Shown: piece by piece, positions 1 to 10,165 of the stretch | Layout: each line of letters starts with the position of its first letter | How positions within the stretch are numbered: the first letter of the stretch is position 1 | Assembly: GCA_023053685.1 (NCBI GenBank) | Contig: JALIGW010000002.1 | Span: forward strand, 165,051,034-165,115,033 | DNA from: Diadophis punctatus similis | Lineage: Eukaryota > Chordata > Lepidosauria > Squamata > Dipsadidae | Reading direction: 5' to 3' | Length of the DNA: 64,000 nt | Notes under the pieces: generated by a model | Database searches by the model: none | Told to the model about the DNA's origin: nothing | The model's input: the letters and a program-made list of their open reading frames with translations, nothing else | Translations under genes and position numbers: made by a program

Positions 1-821
1 GCCAAAGATGGAAGTCAGCTTAAATGGGTATTTTTGGTTTATTTTTGATTTGAACTCACAGATATACAAACCATTTCTGGGGCTTTAACTGAAATAATGA
101 AATTGCCTTCTATCAAGGGCCTTCGTTGTGCCTCTCTTCTCCATATCCTGGTAATGTCAAGAAACTGGAGACCGCCTTTCGAGCAATTGTGCACTAGGCA
201 GCTGGCAGTGTATAATGACACTTTTTTCTGGTGTGCTGAGCAAAGGACTCAAGTTTAATGTCCTATTTGCCTCATGGTAGTGGCTTCCAAAGATGGCTGG
301 TACCATCAATTTGTATTTCTTGAATAAAATATCTTCTCTTTTTCTGGTAAATCCTTTTTTGTACACTGTTTGTTGTGTGCCATGTATCTAAGAAGCATTC
401 ATGTTCTACAGATGGTTAGTAATGCAGTACACAATTTCAGTGGCTAAAAAGAAAGAGGAATTACAGTGATGTGACACCTTTTCTTCCTGTAACTTTTATA
501 AAATTAAAAAAAAATTAACTTTATGCATGGGTTGTATGAACCTTTTTTAAGAACCTTTTTTTTATTAGCTCAAGAATAAATTCTTGCTCTCTCTGAAGAT
601 ACAAATCTTCTCAAGCCACGGCTTATATTCATGCTGTATCTCTGTCACGTCAGTAGTCCAGACTCATATTCAGACATCTCTATGCTTAGATCTCTGAGCA
701 CAAATAGTTCTTTTTGAACAGTGAAATGAAAAGTATAAATGAAACTTTTTGATTTCAAAAAGGTAGGAATGTATATTATACAATGCTATGTGTTAAAAAG
801 AAAAACGAAACGCCTTTTAGT
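1..821. other. no gene recognised; AT-rich flank
   Basis: AT-rich sequence with an AATAAA near 574. Mammals have UBTD2 convergent with EFCAB9 on this side, so a long 3' UTR could extend here, but I could not confirm any UBTD2 codons. Confidence 0.4.
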
Positions 822-1403
822 TACCGTATTTTTCGGAGTATAAGACGCACCAAAGTATAAGACACACCTTAGTTTGGGGGGAGGAAAACAAGGAAAAAAG
901 GCCTCTGCCTCCCAGCAATTTAGCAAACAGCAAACAGCACAGATGATATACACTGTTTGCTGTGTATTTCTGTGCATGTGTGCTTGACCCATAGAAATAG
1001 CAAAGAATTGGAAAAATGTACATTATGGCAGTATATTAATCCCAGAAAGTTTTCTTAAATGTAATCACACTAACTCCTCCCAATTATTTAAATAAATCTA
1101 CTCCAAACATGACTAAGTCAGGGTTTAATTCAGCTGCCTTATTTTAATACTAATACTTAATACTAAAACAGGACATTTCAGATTATCCTTTTACAGATCT
1201 TTAAAATTGATGTGGCTTTCTGGAAGGCTTTCTGCTATTTAAAAGAAGATACAATAGCACTGGGCCTCTTCAGAGCAAGAATTTATTTTAAAAAGCTTCT
1301 TCATTTTGTTAAGTTGTCTAGAACAATAATAAAGCAGTCTTTAGAAAATAAGTCTTATAATTTGAACACTCTACAAACATTTAACAAAATAACATATTAA
1401 CAG

Positions 1404-1490
1404 AATCTGCCTCTACCTAGGATAGAACTCACAACCTCCTGACTGTGAGGCAAGAGCTCTACCTCTAGGCTACAGTAGCTGTAGCTTACT
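1404..1490 (-). mobile_element. tRNA-like SINE head
   Basis: Minus strand: GTAGCCTAGAGGTAGAGCTC (A-box-like) and GAGGTTGTGAGTTCTATCCT (B-box-like) spaced as in a tRNA. No acceptor-stem pairing or intact cloverleaf was confirmed, so a SINE promoter head is more likely than a tRNA gene. Confidence 0.55.
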
Positions 1491-1629
1491 TTCTTGCAAT
1501 TTCAGCAGCGTAACATTGCCAGCAGTTTATCTCCCAGCATTTTGTCTCATTACAGCCACCGTAGTTAGTTTCATTTTACCACGTGGCTTGCAAGCCTGTC
1601 AGCTGTAGGTCGGGAGGCAAGTAATCTCT

Positions 1630-1710
1630 TAGTGTGCCGCCCTGAGTCCTCTGGGAGTTGGGCGGCATATAAGAATACCAAAATAAATAAATAAATAAAT
1701 AAATAATAAG
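1630..1710 (+). mobile_element. L3-like LINE 3' tail with (AAAT)n
   Basis: GTGCCGCCCTGAGTCCTCTG and GGGCGGCATATAAGAATACC followed by AAAT repeats to 1708. Lies within the interval separating the two ends of a TA-flanked DNA element. Confidence 0.7.
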
Positions 1711-1877
1711 GCTTCTGTTTCTGTTCTGTTTGCTGCACAGAGGTAAATTGTTGGCAGGCAGAGGCCAAAGGGTGGGGGTGGCTGGGTGGGGCTACATTCG
1801 GTGTATAAGACGCACCCAAATTTTCACCCTCTTTTTGAGGGTAAAAAGGTGCGTCTTATACTCCAAAAAATACGGTA

Positions 1878-2966
1878 TTTTGGGGAGGGCTAAGCAATAA
1901 AGCTAAGATATGTCTTGTTTTAAAATACAAGTTCTGTGTTCTTTCTCTCTTAAATTAGAGCTAAATTATTGAATGGTTGTTTCTATCCTGCCTTGCCAGG
2001 AGTCTGTAGGTCAGCAAATGCCCTTGTATATATTATTATAGCAATGCATTGCTATGCCTAATTGAAAATTCTAAATCTGTTTAGAGCATTCAAAGTACTG
2101 GTTACATACTATCATTACTCCCTTATGTCATTTTTAGCTTCTACTCGAGAGTAGTAAGTATATGAGTGGGAAGATATTGGTCAGAAAGGTCCCACAACCA
2201 TTTATTATAATTTGAATATAGAAGTGCCAAGGTTATGCCCATGAATGAATATTTAATACATTTACATCTACCTTAAGATTTCTATTTTGCTTGCTTACTG
2301 TTCTTTTAGTCCACTTTTCAAATACCATCTTCCAAAATCTACCTTTTTTTCTATGGATCATAAACCTATATCTGATGTTTTTGGGGTTTTATTTTCATGG
2401 TGTTTGTGAAATACTTCTTAAAATTCACACATATGAAAAAGTAATAAAACAGTTCAAAAAGTGATAGTGGGCATTTTTGGGATATGTCCCCATCTTTGGA
2501 AGAAAAAAATTCAACTGTACTACTTTACATCAAAATGTGCCAAGAAGCCACAGCAGCTGCCAGCATGCATACAAATCAAAATGTATGTGAATTTCTAATG
2601 TTTTAGAAATATATTAGATATCTCAATGCAAACATTCAGGACAAAGTTTTGATACTATGATGGAAATTTGGGCTGACCCTGACATTCTTCCCCCAAATGA
2701 AATGTGGTTCAATACTCTTTATCCTAAAGAAATGGGAAAGTTCTTTTGCAATTAAAAAAAAACTTCCTTTGAAAACTACTCATGTTTGAAGTGTATAGTT
2801 TTCACATGACTCTTGGACATATTGGTTTATTGCTATGTAAGGTATCTCTATAAAAGGATAGGAATATCTATTGGAGCATTTTCCTTATGTGGTGTGCCCA
2901 GAATCTATTTATGTACTATGGATATTTGTAGTAGGCCACAATCTGCTCTTTTTAGACATGCTGTCA
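1878..2966. other. no gene or clear repeat seen
   Basis: AT-rich unique-looking sequence downstream of EFCAB9; frames are short and without recognisable motifs. Confidence 0.6.
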
Positions 2967-2974
2967 ATCTAAAT

Positions 2975-3633
2975 CAGTGCTTCTCAATTATTTTCTGTTA
3001 CACCTTCCCCTAGGAAGAAGTAAACATTTCACACGCACCCCCAACTCTCCAATCTGGGCCCCAATGGAATTTTAGTGTTAATATTTATTATTTTACTTAT
3101 TATAAGCTGCAAGCAAACTATTGGCTGGGGAAGGCTGCTCTACCCATTTACCTGGGAGTAAGTCACACTGAACTCAGTGGAGCCTGTTTTCGGTTAGGCA
3201 GGCATAGGCTACCGTGGTTAGGGCCCTCTTTTAACACGGGGCCAGGCTAGCTTAAGTCAATATTTTGGGGTCGCCGGCCTGGCCCATAAGCACCACCTCT
3301 GCCGGGCACTCACAGCGAATGGTTGGAAGGAGGCTTTAAGGTGCCGTTCGAAGCTTTTGCACAGCTGCAGAGGATGTTCCTCGTCCAGCAGCAGGTTCAC
3401 CACACCGTTCATGGCTACCACGGTGCCCGCCAAGAACAAGAACCCATGCAGCTGCCCCGCCTGGCCGCCTTCTCTTCTGGGCTCGGAGCAGCGTGCAACT
3501 GGGAAAACACTCCCAGTCTGCGGGAATCGATCGAGAGAGACCACGCATGTTCCCCAGGCTCACGCTCGCCCCCCCCCCCCGGCATTGCTCTGAGCTCCCC
3601 CAGAGGGGGCGCCCCACTATTTGAGAAGGACTG
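2975..3633. mobile_element. nonautonomous hAT element with 8-bp TSD
   Basis: Ends CAGTGCTTCTCAA and TTTGAGAAGGACTG are imperfect inverted repeats; a perfect 8-bp TSD ATCTAAAT lies at 2967-2974 and 3634-3641. The left part contains the squamate repeat block CCTGGGAGTAAGTCACACTG. The right half (3257-3544) is GC-rich and carries a minus-strand frame with HGFLFLAGTVVAMNGVVNLL and LDEEHPLQLCKSFERHL, looking like captured coding sequence. The source gene is not recognised. Confidence 0.9.
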
Positions 3634-3672
3634 ATCTAAATGAAGTTAAAGGAAAGTATTAAGTCCTGCAAA

Positions 3673-3926
3673 CAGAGATGATTTTCAGCCGGTTCGGACT
3701 GATTTGGGCGAACTGGTAGTGGTGACCTGCGGGTGGTCCCACCCGTCCCACCCACCCCTCGCCCCAGCGCTATGCCGTCCTATTTAGGCACGTTTTGAAG
3801 CTGCGCAAATGCGTGCAAGCCATGCGTGCGATCAAAGCACTTGAGCGGAAGAAGCGTGTGTAAGCAAAGTGAGCGCGTGAGCTCACATTTGCGAACCAGT
3901 AGGGAAAGTAAGTGAATACCACCTCT
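3673..3926. mobile_element. nonautonomous hAT element
   Basis: Starts CAGAGATGATTTTCAGCCGG, ends near ATACCACCTCTG; CTGCAAA flanks both sides (3666-3672 and 3928-3934), consistent with an 8-bp TSD with one change. Interior has the GCGAACCAGTAGGGA motif common to this family's right arm. Confidence 0.75.
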
Positions 3927-3941
3927 GCTGCAAATGTATAG

Positions 3942-4274
3942 TTGTGGATGTGGAAAATCAGTCAATGAATTAGTTGGGGGGGGAGGCATTAAAAGGTGTT
4001 AGTTTTGGCCTGAATCAGGCTAGTTGGGATGAGGCTTCCTCTCCCAGGTCAACCAGTAAAGAAAAAGATAGGCAGGAGGGTGGGTGTTTTGATTTCTCAA
4101 GCTAGCCTACAGCTCTGGACTTTTCTAGACACCTCATCCATCCATTCTAGATCAAGGTCTCCCATCTTATCCTGCTCTTTTTAAATATACTCCATGCAAT
4201 TCTTCTGTTTTTCTAATAAGCACCCAATTGGTCTGAATAAGTGAACAGTTGTTTCTTGATTCTCGGCCTTCTTT
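3942..4274. other. EFCAB9 3' flank, nothing further seen
   Basis: Non-coding sequence between a hAT element and the EFCAB9 polyadenylation signals. Confidence 0.6.
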
Positions 4275-4316
4275 TTTATTTTTTGAAAAATAGATTATAC
4301 TTTAAATAGATTTATT
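4275..4316 (-). promoter_or_regulatory. candidate EFCAB9 polyadenylation signals
   Basis: Two AATAAA hexamers on the minus strand (plus-strand TTTATT at 4311-4316 and 4275-4280) lie about 150 and 190 nt past the EFCAB9 stop codon. Spacing suits a short 3' UTR. The assignment is by motif and position only. Confidence 0.5.
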
Positions 4317-4465
4317 CTTTAAAAGACATTGAATATTTCCATAACACAGCACACCATCTTATTACTGCTCACTGATATCTTGTTGTTGTTTTGAACATGT
4401 TGCAGGGTTTTCTTATCACCGTCCTTTTGGTTTAAATTGCTGAACCTTGGGAGAGCTGTCATAGA

Positions 4466-4624
4466 TTAATTCTGTTTAAATCTGGTAAAATCAGCATACG
4501 CCTCGTCTGCTTCAACTTCAGCTGCGGCTTTGGCCATCTCTCTTTTCAGTTTATCTTTTGCTTTTCTCTGTTGTCTATCAATGCAGAAGATTGTAAACAT
4601 TCTAAACTCCTTGTAGTTCAATTG
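4466..4624 (-). CDS. EFCAB9: EFCAB9 coding exon 4 (stop codon)
   Basis: 159-nt terminal coding exon: 52 codons plus TAA. Acceptor gctccattag|CAA. It completes the fourth EF-hand (SGDE|QLNYKEF, giving loop D-I-S-G-D-E-Q-L-N-Y-K-E) and continues RMFTIFCIDRQQ, then a lysine/arginine-rich and then acidic tail (KAKDKLKREMAKAAAEVEAD) ending FTRFKQN. LNYxEFxxxTIF matches the EFCAB9 C-terminal segment. The assembled protein is 45+50+59+52 = 206 residues, near the roughly 200-residue length of mammalian EFCAB9 (from memory). No frameshift or stop interrupts it, so the gene looks functional. The exon is not conspicuous as an open frame and was found by reading the minus strand. Confidence 0.92.
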   Translation of the reverse strand, partial: QLNYKEFRMFTIFCIDRQQRKAKDKLKREMAKAAAEVEADEAYADFTRFKQN

Positions 4625-4683
4625 CTAATGGAGCAAAAGATAATAGTATTTTAGTGGAATATTGACAGCAGGCTTATAATGTA

Positions 4684-4915
4684 CAGTGATACCTTGGTAC
4701 TCAACTGCTTTGAAATTCATCAAATTTGGTACTGAACGCATTTTGACCAGAAAATTTTGTCCTGGTATTCATTGTTTGTTTGGTACTCAACACACCAGTT
4801 AGAATTTGTTAGTATCAGCTGCCTTATGACTCACTACATTATTCCTTGGGAAAATTTGTTTAGTACTGTTTTTGATATTCAAAACCAAGTAACGAGAAGT
4901 ACCAAGGTACCACTG
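4684..4915. mobile_element. Tc1/mariner-pogo-like MITE
   Basis: Ends CAGTGATACCTTGGTACTCA / AGTACCAAGGTACCACTG, each flanked by TA (4682-4683 and 4916-4917). 232 bp, no coding capacity. It lies 59 bp upstream of the EFCAB9 exon 4 acceptor. Confidence 0.88.
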
Positions 4916-5287
4916 TAATTCCCAGAAGGTATTTGTCACTCTTCAAACAGTACCCCTCTTCACTTTTCCTCCCTCCTCTATTAGTACTCTTCAAACTAAA
5001 TCTCGTAAGTCCATAGAACTGCCTGAATATTGTTAAGGAGTTATTGTGCTGTTAAGCACATACACAGCGAAATGTGTTGTAGAAATGGTGTTGCAGTTTG
5101 ATATGAATGCTATTCAGTCAATAAACAGAATATCTTTAGTATGTACAAAATAGTTTTTACTTGAATAGTAGTAAAGTTAAATAGGAAGTCCAAGTCATAC
5201 ACAGTTATTCAGTCAATGCAAAGTTTCTTCTTTTTGCCTATCTTTGTTTTAACTCACAAAGATTACAGCTATCACTTAATTCTATAC

Positions 5288-5818
5288 CAGTGGTGGCGAA
5301 CCTTTTTAGGCTCGCGTGCCAAAAAGGGGGGGGCGCTTGCGCGCGCTCGCATGCCCACACCCATTCCCTCCCCCCCACGCATGCGCACCCCCCCCCATGC
5401 TGCCCCCTGCGCATGCGCACACACCCCCACCCCCGCGCAAAGGCTTACCGGAGCCTGGGACGACGAAACCGGCAAACCGGAAGTGCGAAAAAACGCACTT
5501 CTGGTTTGCCGGTGTGCTGTTTTTTGCACTCCGGAGGGTTCAGGGAAGCTCCCTGAAGCTTCGGAATGCAAAAAACTACAAAACGGACAAACCGGAAGTG
5601 CGAAAAAGTGCACTTCCGGTTTGTCCGTTTTGTAGTTTTTTGCATTCCGGAGCTTCAGGGAGCTTCCCTGAACCCTCCGGAGTGCAAAAAACAGCTCACC
5701 GGCAAACCGGAAGTGCGTTTTTTCGCACTTCCGGTTTGCTGGTGGGAACCCTCGCGTGCCGGCCGCTATGGCTCCGCGTGCCACCTGTGGCACGCGTCCC
5801 ATAGGTTCGCCACCACTG
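5288..5818. mobile_element. hAT MITE with nested palindromes
   Basis: TIRs CAGTGGTGGCGAACCT / ATAGGTTCGCCACCACTG; perfect 8-bp TSD TTCTATAC at 5280-5287 and 5819-5826. From about 5465 to 5745 the sequence is a large inverted repeat around 5605, with three smaller hairpins built on CGGAAGTGCG and its complement. The long GC-rich frames on both strands here are by-products of this structure. Confidence 0.93.
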
Positions 5819-5943
5819 TTCTATACTATCACAAATAATTACTTCTTTTCACAGCAATTTCACACAGCCATAAAGTAATCTACTCATCCAGTAAAGCAGC
5901 ACAGAGAATCTTCAATCCGAAACACACCGTCAAACACAACCAC

Positions 5944-5976
5944 CAACCATCAACCATCAACCATCAACCATCAACC
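5944..5976 (+). repeat. (CCATCAA)n short tandem repeat
   Basis: Four to five units of a 7-bp motif, CCATCAA, next to imperfect copies. Confidence 0.9.
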
Positions 5977-6178
5977 ACACTGAGCATGCTCTCTTGCTTG
6001 CTTATATAGTAATCATCCACAATGCATTTAAAGCAATATACACATAACAATGATTTGTGGCTTAATCATATATTAACACACCCAATCATTTGAACAGGGT
6101 TCTAACAAATATAATACCAAGCATTCATCCTTTTACAAAGGAAAATAGTTTCACTTCACCATTCTATATATGGAAGTA

Positions 6179-6387
6179 CAGTAGAACCTCTGGTCACGAC
6201 CATAATTTGTTCCATAACTTTGGTCGCAACCCGATTTGGTCGTGACCCGAACCTAGTTTTGGAAATTTGGCGCTTTAAAAAAAAATGGCGCAAAAGAGGA
6301 AATCGGCTGCAAAAAAAAATTGTGAATTTTTTGGTCGGAACCCGATTTGGTCATGGTCAGAAGTATTCGTGACCAGAGATTCTACTG
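6179..6387. mobile_element. Tc1/mariner-pogo-like MITE
   Basis: Ends CAGTAGAACCTCTGGTCACG / CGTGACCAGAGATTCTACTG with flanking TA (6177-6178, 6388-6389). GGTCGNNACCCGATTTGGTC is repeated internally. 209 bp. Confidence 0.88.
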
Positions 6388-7279
6388 TAAATTGGATTGG
6401 AAGGTGAATCTTACTTCAATATTTACAACTGCTTGAATGAGGTCTCCATTTGTAAGTGTATTGAAGTAACAGTTGACTGTAGCCTTCTAACCAGCTATTA
6501 GAAGCTGCCTTACCCAAACTCAGTGGGTGGATATTCTCCAGTACATGCTGGAGTTGAATTCTGGAACGGGCCATGTTATCAAAAGTTGAAACAGTAAGCT
6601 GATAAACTCTTTTAAGCTTGAAGTTTCATGTAATCTTAACAAAGAGTCAAATAGAATTTCTCGTGAATTTACAGAATTTGCAAGTAAGTAACTAATTCTT
6701 ACACAGGAAGCAAGTTCAGAGCTTCTGCTCTAAATTAATTAAACCTGGTTGAATGTGAGGATCAGAAAGTTTCAATGTTAGTGGATGCTGCCATGTTGAT
6801 ACAAAAAGAGAGGCCACGGTTACCAAGATGCTTCATAACATTCACATGAACTTAAATCATTTTATACATGGATTACAGATTAGAAAGGATATCATGCCTT
6901 CTTAAAATGACTAAGCCCTTCCATTGCACCAATTTGAACATTTCGTATTTGTGTATAAATAAAGTGTGGAACTATTCACAGAAATGCAAGTCAAAAATAG
7001 CAAGATTTTGAGCATGAAATAACAAGCCAAAAATTATCCCAAAATAAATCATGCTTGCTACAAAAGTCCTGGCTAAAACTCACTCTGGTTTACCCTGATC
7101 TTTAAACGTAGCAGAGGGACTAGCCTACCAGGAGGACATAAGTTTTTGGTGGGCCAGCAGAGTTACAATATTAGGTGGGCTTGCTTCTGGCTAACAAAAC
7201 ATACTGGCTAACAAAACATACTGAGATGACACAGCTGGGAAGGAGGAACTTGTCTCTTGTGTTCATTATTATTGATTAC

Positions 7280-7456
7280 CTCATCACCGGAGATGTCAAA
7301 GTCCTTGAATATCTGACTTAGCTCAGTCCTTTTAATATTGAAAAGGAAGCGTGTGGCCTGGAACTCCGCTGGAGCAACTGTATGGCCCCCATCAATGTCC
7401 AGCAACTCAAAAACGGCATGAGAATGACGGTACATGAACTGTTTTTCAAGACGGTT
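7280..7456 (-). CDS. EFCAB9: EFCAB9 coding exon 3
   Basis: 177-nt, 59-codon minus-strand exon, phase 0 at both ends; acceptor gtctttgaccag|AAC, donor GATGAG|gtaatc. It codes NRLEKQFMYRHSHAVFELLD, a loop DIDGGHTVAPAE, and then RFLFNIKRTELSQIFKDFDI ending SGDE. MYRHSxxVFxLLD and RFLFNIxxxEL are EFCAB9 hallmarks. The third loop keeps D1, D3 and E12 with unusual middle residues. The fourth loop, starting DISGDE, is split by the intron and finished by exon 4. Reading through the donor gives an open tail that is intronic. The exon lies about 12.1 kb from exon 2, across an intron holding the copia and BovB elements. Confidence 0.93.
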
Positions 7457-7554
7457 CTGGTCAAAGACAGAAAGGCAAGAACAGCAATAAGAGCTATTGC
7501 TTTAGTCTCTTCAGACATTAAAACTAAACATTACTGATAGATATCAGGAAAAAC

Positions 7555-8465
7555 AACAACTTGAAATTTGTATTTTGTATTTATATTTGTTTATTTGTCA
7601 AGCATATATGATTATAAGCAAAGTACAAACAGTAAAACATGATTGAATATATATGTAATATTACAAGCATGAATAAGAGTAAAAGAGGTATGAATATATG
7701 GGTACATTAGGACAGGAACGGTAGGCACGATTGTGCGCTTATGCACGCCCCTTACTGACCTCTTAGGAATGGGGCAAGGTCAATGGTAGATAATAAGAGG
7801 TTGAAGTTTTTGGGGTTTGGGGAAGAAACTACTGAGTCAGGTAAAGTGTTCCAGGCATTGACAACTCTGTTGTTGAAGTCGAATTTTTTGCAATCAAGTC
7901 TGGAGCGGTTTACATTAAGTTTGTATCTATTATGAGCTCGTGTATTATTGCGGTTGAAGCTGAAATAGTCGTTAACGGGTAGGACATTGAGGCGGATAAT
8001 TTTGTGAGCTACACTTAGGTCAGATCGAAGGCCTAAGTTCTAAATTTTGAAGTCCCAAAATTTCAAGTCTGGTTTCATAAGGAATTCTGTTGTGAACAGA
8101 GGAATGTAATACTCCTCTTGTGAAGTATCGCTGGACATTCTCAATTGTGTTAATGTCTGATATGTAGTGTGGGTTCCAGACTGATGAGCTGTATTCAAGG
8201 ATCGATCTAGCAAATGTTTTGTATGCTCTGGTTAAGAGTACAATGTTACCAGAGAAGAAGCTGCGCAAGATTAGGTTAACCACTCTTAATGCCTTCTTTG
8301 CTATGTAGTTGCAGTGGGCTCTGGCACTTAGATCGTTTGAGATGAGTACTCCGAGGTCCTTTACTGAGTGAGGATCATCATCAAGGTCATGATCATTAAA
8401 TGCTTCTAAATTGGCAATCTGAATGTGAACAAGAGTAAACTTCATGGATGATAACAGGATTTGAA
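7555..8465 (-). mobile_element. non-LTR retrotransposon 3' fragment (family A)
   Basis: Minus frame 8445-8020 contains KDLGVLISNDLSARAHCNYI, ALRVVNLILRSFFSG and LEYSSSVWNPHYISDINTIE, the C-terminal RT region of a jockey/CR1-group LINE. The 3' UTR continues left to about 7555 with a tail of the type (ACAAAT)n. The same 3' end occurs at 45505-45690 (plus) and 50755-50995 (minus). The exact clade is uncertain. Confidence 0.8.
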
Positions 8466-8601
8466 CACTAGCAACTCTTTCTGTGATGGCTTGATGATGA
8501 TAAGATTTAATGAGAGGTGTGATTAAGGATAATTGTACAAAGAGGCCAAATGTTGGAGTTACTAGGTTTTATTTTAAGAAGTTAGCCTGTGTAGACCATA
8601 G

Positions 8602-9360
8602 CAACGGTCACCATCTGGTGGTCCATGGACCACTGGTAGTCCACAAGAAAATTTTGGTGGTCCGCAGAAAAATTATTTGCATTTTTTATATTGCACTAAA
8701 TCAGGGGTCCTCAAATTACAACCCCTGGGCCGGATACGTGCAATGAATATTTGTGTTGCTGCAAAGAGTCTCCCCCTTCGGGGTCTCTTTGTGCAGTTTG
8801 GAGGGGGGAGAAATTCCGACTTGGGGTCTGCTTCAGCCTCCTGGTGTGGGGCTTTGGGCGAAGGCTGGAGGGAAGTGCCGGTGGTGGCAAAGAGCCGGAT
8901 GGCCTTGTTCCAGTGGAACTGGCTGACCATCTCAGCCCGCTGAGCCTCCAGGCGCTGGTACCTGGCCTTGCACTCCTGCAGGTCTTCCCTCTGCTTGGAA
9001 GCCTATGCTCGTAGTCCTCAGTGAGGTGCTTCTGTTGAGCCTCCTTCTTGGTCAGATCCAATTTGAACTGAGCCAGTTGTTTTGCCAATTCTTTCTCGTG
9101 GTGGCTGCTTAGCTCCAACAACTGCTTCCTGTTGGGGCCCTAAGGAGCCCGGGCGGGCAGGAAAGGAGTGGGTGGGAGGGGCGAGTAGAGGCTGATGAGG
9201 TGCCCCTTGACGTGAGTGACATTGAGTTGGCCACGCCCACCTAGTCACATGACCACCTAGCCACACCCAGCCAGTCATTAGGCAGATCATGTTAGTGGTC
9301 TGCGGAATTTAAAATTATGAATGTAGTGGTTCCTGAGGTCCGAAAGGTTGGTGACCCTTG
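8602..9360. mobile_element. hAT element carrying a coiled-coil gene fragment
   Basis: Ends CAACGGTCACC and GGTTGGTGACCCTTG; flanks GACCATAG (8594-8601) and GACCATGG (9361-9368) match 7 of 8. Inside, a second hAT-like start CAGGGGTCCTCAAATTACAA occurs at 8703. On the minus strand, 9121-8880 encodes LLELSSHHEKELAKQLAQFK, LDLTKKEAQQKHLTEDYEHR and, after a frameshift, QREDLQECKARYQRLEAQRA: a strongly heptad-like coiled-coil piece of a host protein I cannot name. The right arm has TTGAGTTGGCCACGCCCACC, shared with other hATs here. Confidence 0.8.
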
Positions 9361-9451
9361 GACCATGGGATATCTTTCAGGCAGGAAGACTTCAACAGAA
9401 TGTTGGTTTGTGCTTATACAACACATATCTAAAACAAAACAAAAAACATGT

Positions 9452-9849
9452 TGTTATGGCCAGGTCGAGTCCAGGGCAATTAGCAGCCGATCCCGAGGAT
9501 TCGGAGGTAGTGAGGGTGCAGTACAGAAGACCGGTGTTCCTGGCACCAGAGACGGAGAGTGAAGAGGACGTGGGGTCAGAGGCTGGCGAACAATTAGAAC
9601 CTGATGCATCTCCTGAGATTAGTGACTCAGGAGAAGAGGAGGAGGCTCTTCTGGATGCCAGAGCATGCAGGTTCTCAAAGAGACATGAATGGCTAATCAG
9701 GAGGAGGTTTCCTCGTGAGTAGTAATGCAGGGCTTGACCACGCCCTGAGGGTATTTAAGAGTCTGTCACAAGGGGCTTCGTTGCAGAGAACAACCCCGTT
9801 CTGTGGTTTCAGCATTTTGTTCTTGTATCTGCAGCTCGGATTATCAACA
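9452..9849 (+). mobile_element. possible LTR fragment
   Basis: Begins TGTTATGGCC, contains a promoter-like GGGTATTTAAGAGTCTG near 9747 and ends TTATCAACA, so TG...CA ends with TGTT/AACA inversion. No TSD was found and no PBS follows. The plus frame to 9722 codes an acidic stretch (SEEDVGSEAGEQLEPDASPE) of unknown meaning. Unique sequence is the alternative. Confidence 0.35.
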
Positions 9850-10165
9850 ATTAACATTTTTCCTGTGATTAATGAGAGTTTGGATTTCCGCCAAAACCTC
9901 CATGAGGTGAGATAAGGCTCTTTAATTGCTCTTTCAGACTCTAGCCAAATACTGGAAAGACTTTGTGAATGAATGATATTCTTTTCAAAAGACTCAACTC
10001 TGGCTAAGAATTTATTTGCAGTAAAACAATCTTGTTTCCAATTCCTTCTTGTGCATCTTATTTTGGGGGCATACCCATGGGGACAGAACACATATCTTCT
10101 TATAAAAAAAAACCTCAGGCATTTCTACTTTTCCTGACATTCTTAAATCTAAATAACACTGTGCA

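Larger units (their letters stand above)
824..1875. mobile_element. TA-flanked DNA element (CCGTATTTTTCGG family), enlarged by insertions
   Basis: Left end CCGTATTTTTCGGAGTATAA and right end TTATACTCCAAAAAATACGG are inverted repeats, flanked by TA (822-823, 1876-1877). Subterminal ATAAGACGCACC repeats sit inside both ends. The interior includes a tRNA-like SINE piece and a LINE tail, so the original element was shorter (compare the 403-bp copy at 36325). Confidence 0.82.
5827..7279. other. EFCAB9 intron 3, remainder
   Basis: Apart from the CCATCAA repeat and the MITE at 6179-6387, AT-rich intronic sequence without recognised elements. Confidence 0.6.

Noticed and set aside
1..821. UBTD2 last exon or 3' UTR
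   Set aside because: Expected by mammalian gene order, but no ubiquitin-like-domain codons could be read, so not annotated.
1404..1490. tRNA gene on the minus strand
   Set aside because: A- and B-box-like text is present, but no intact cloverleaf or acceptor stem was found; a SINE head fits better.
5216..5838. Overlapping Pro/Arg-rich frames at 5.2-5.8 kb
   Set aside because: Explained by the palindromic MITE; both strands code similar peptides because the DNA is an inverted repeat.
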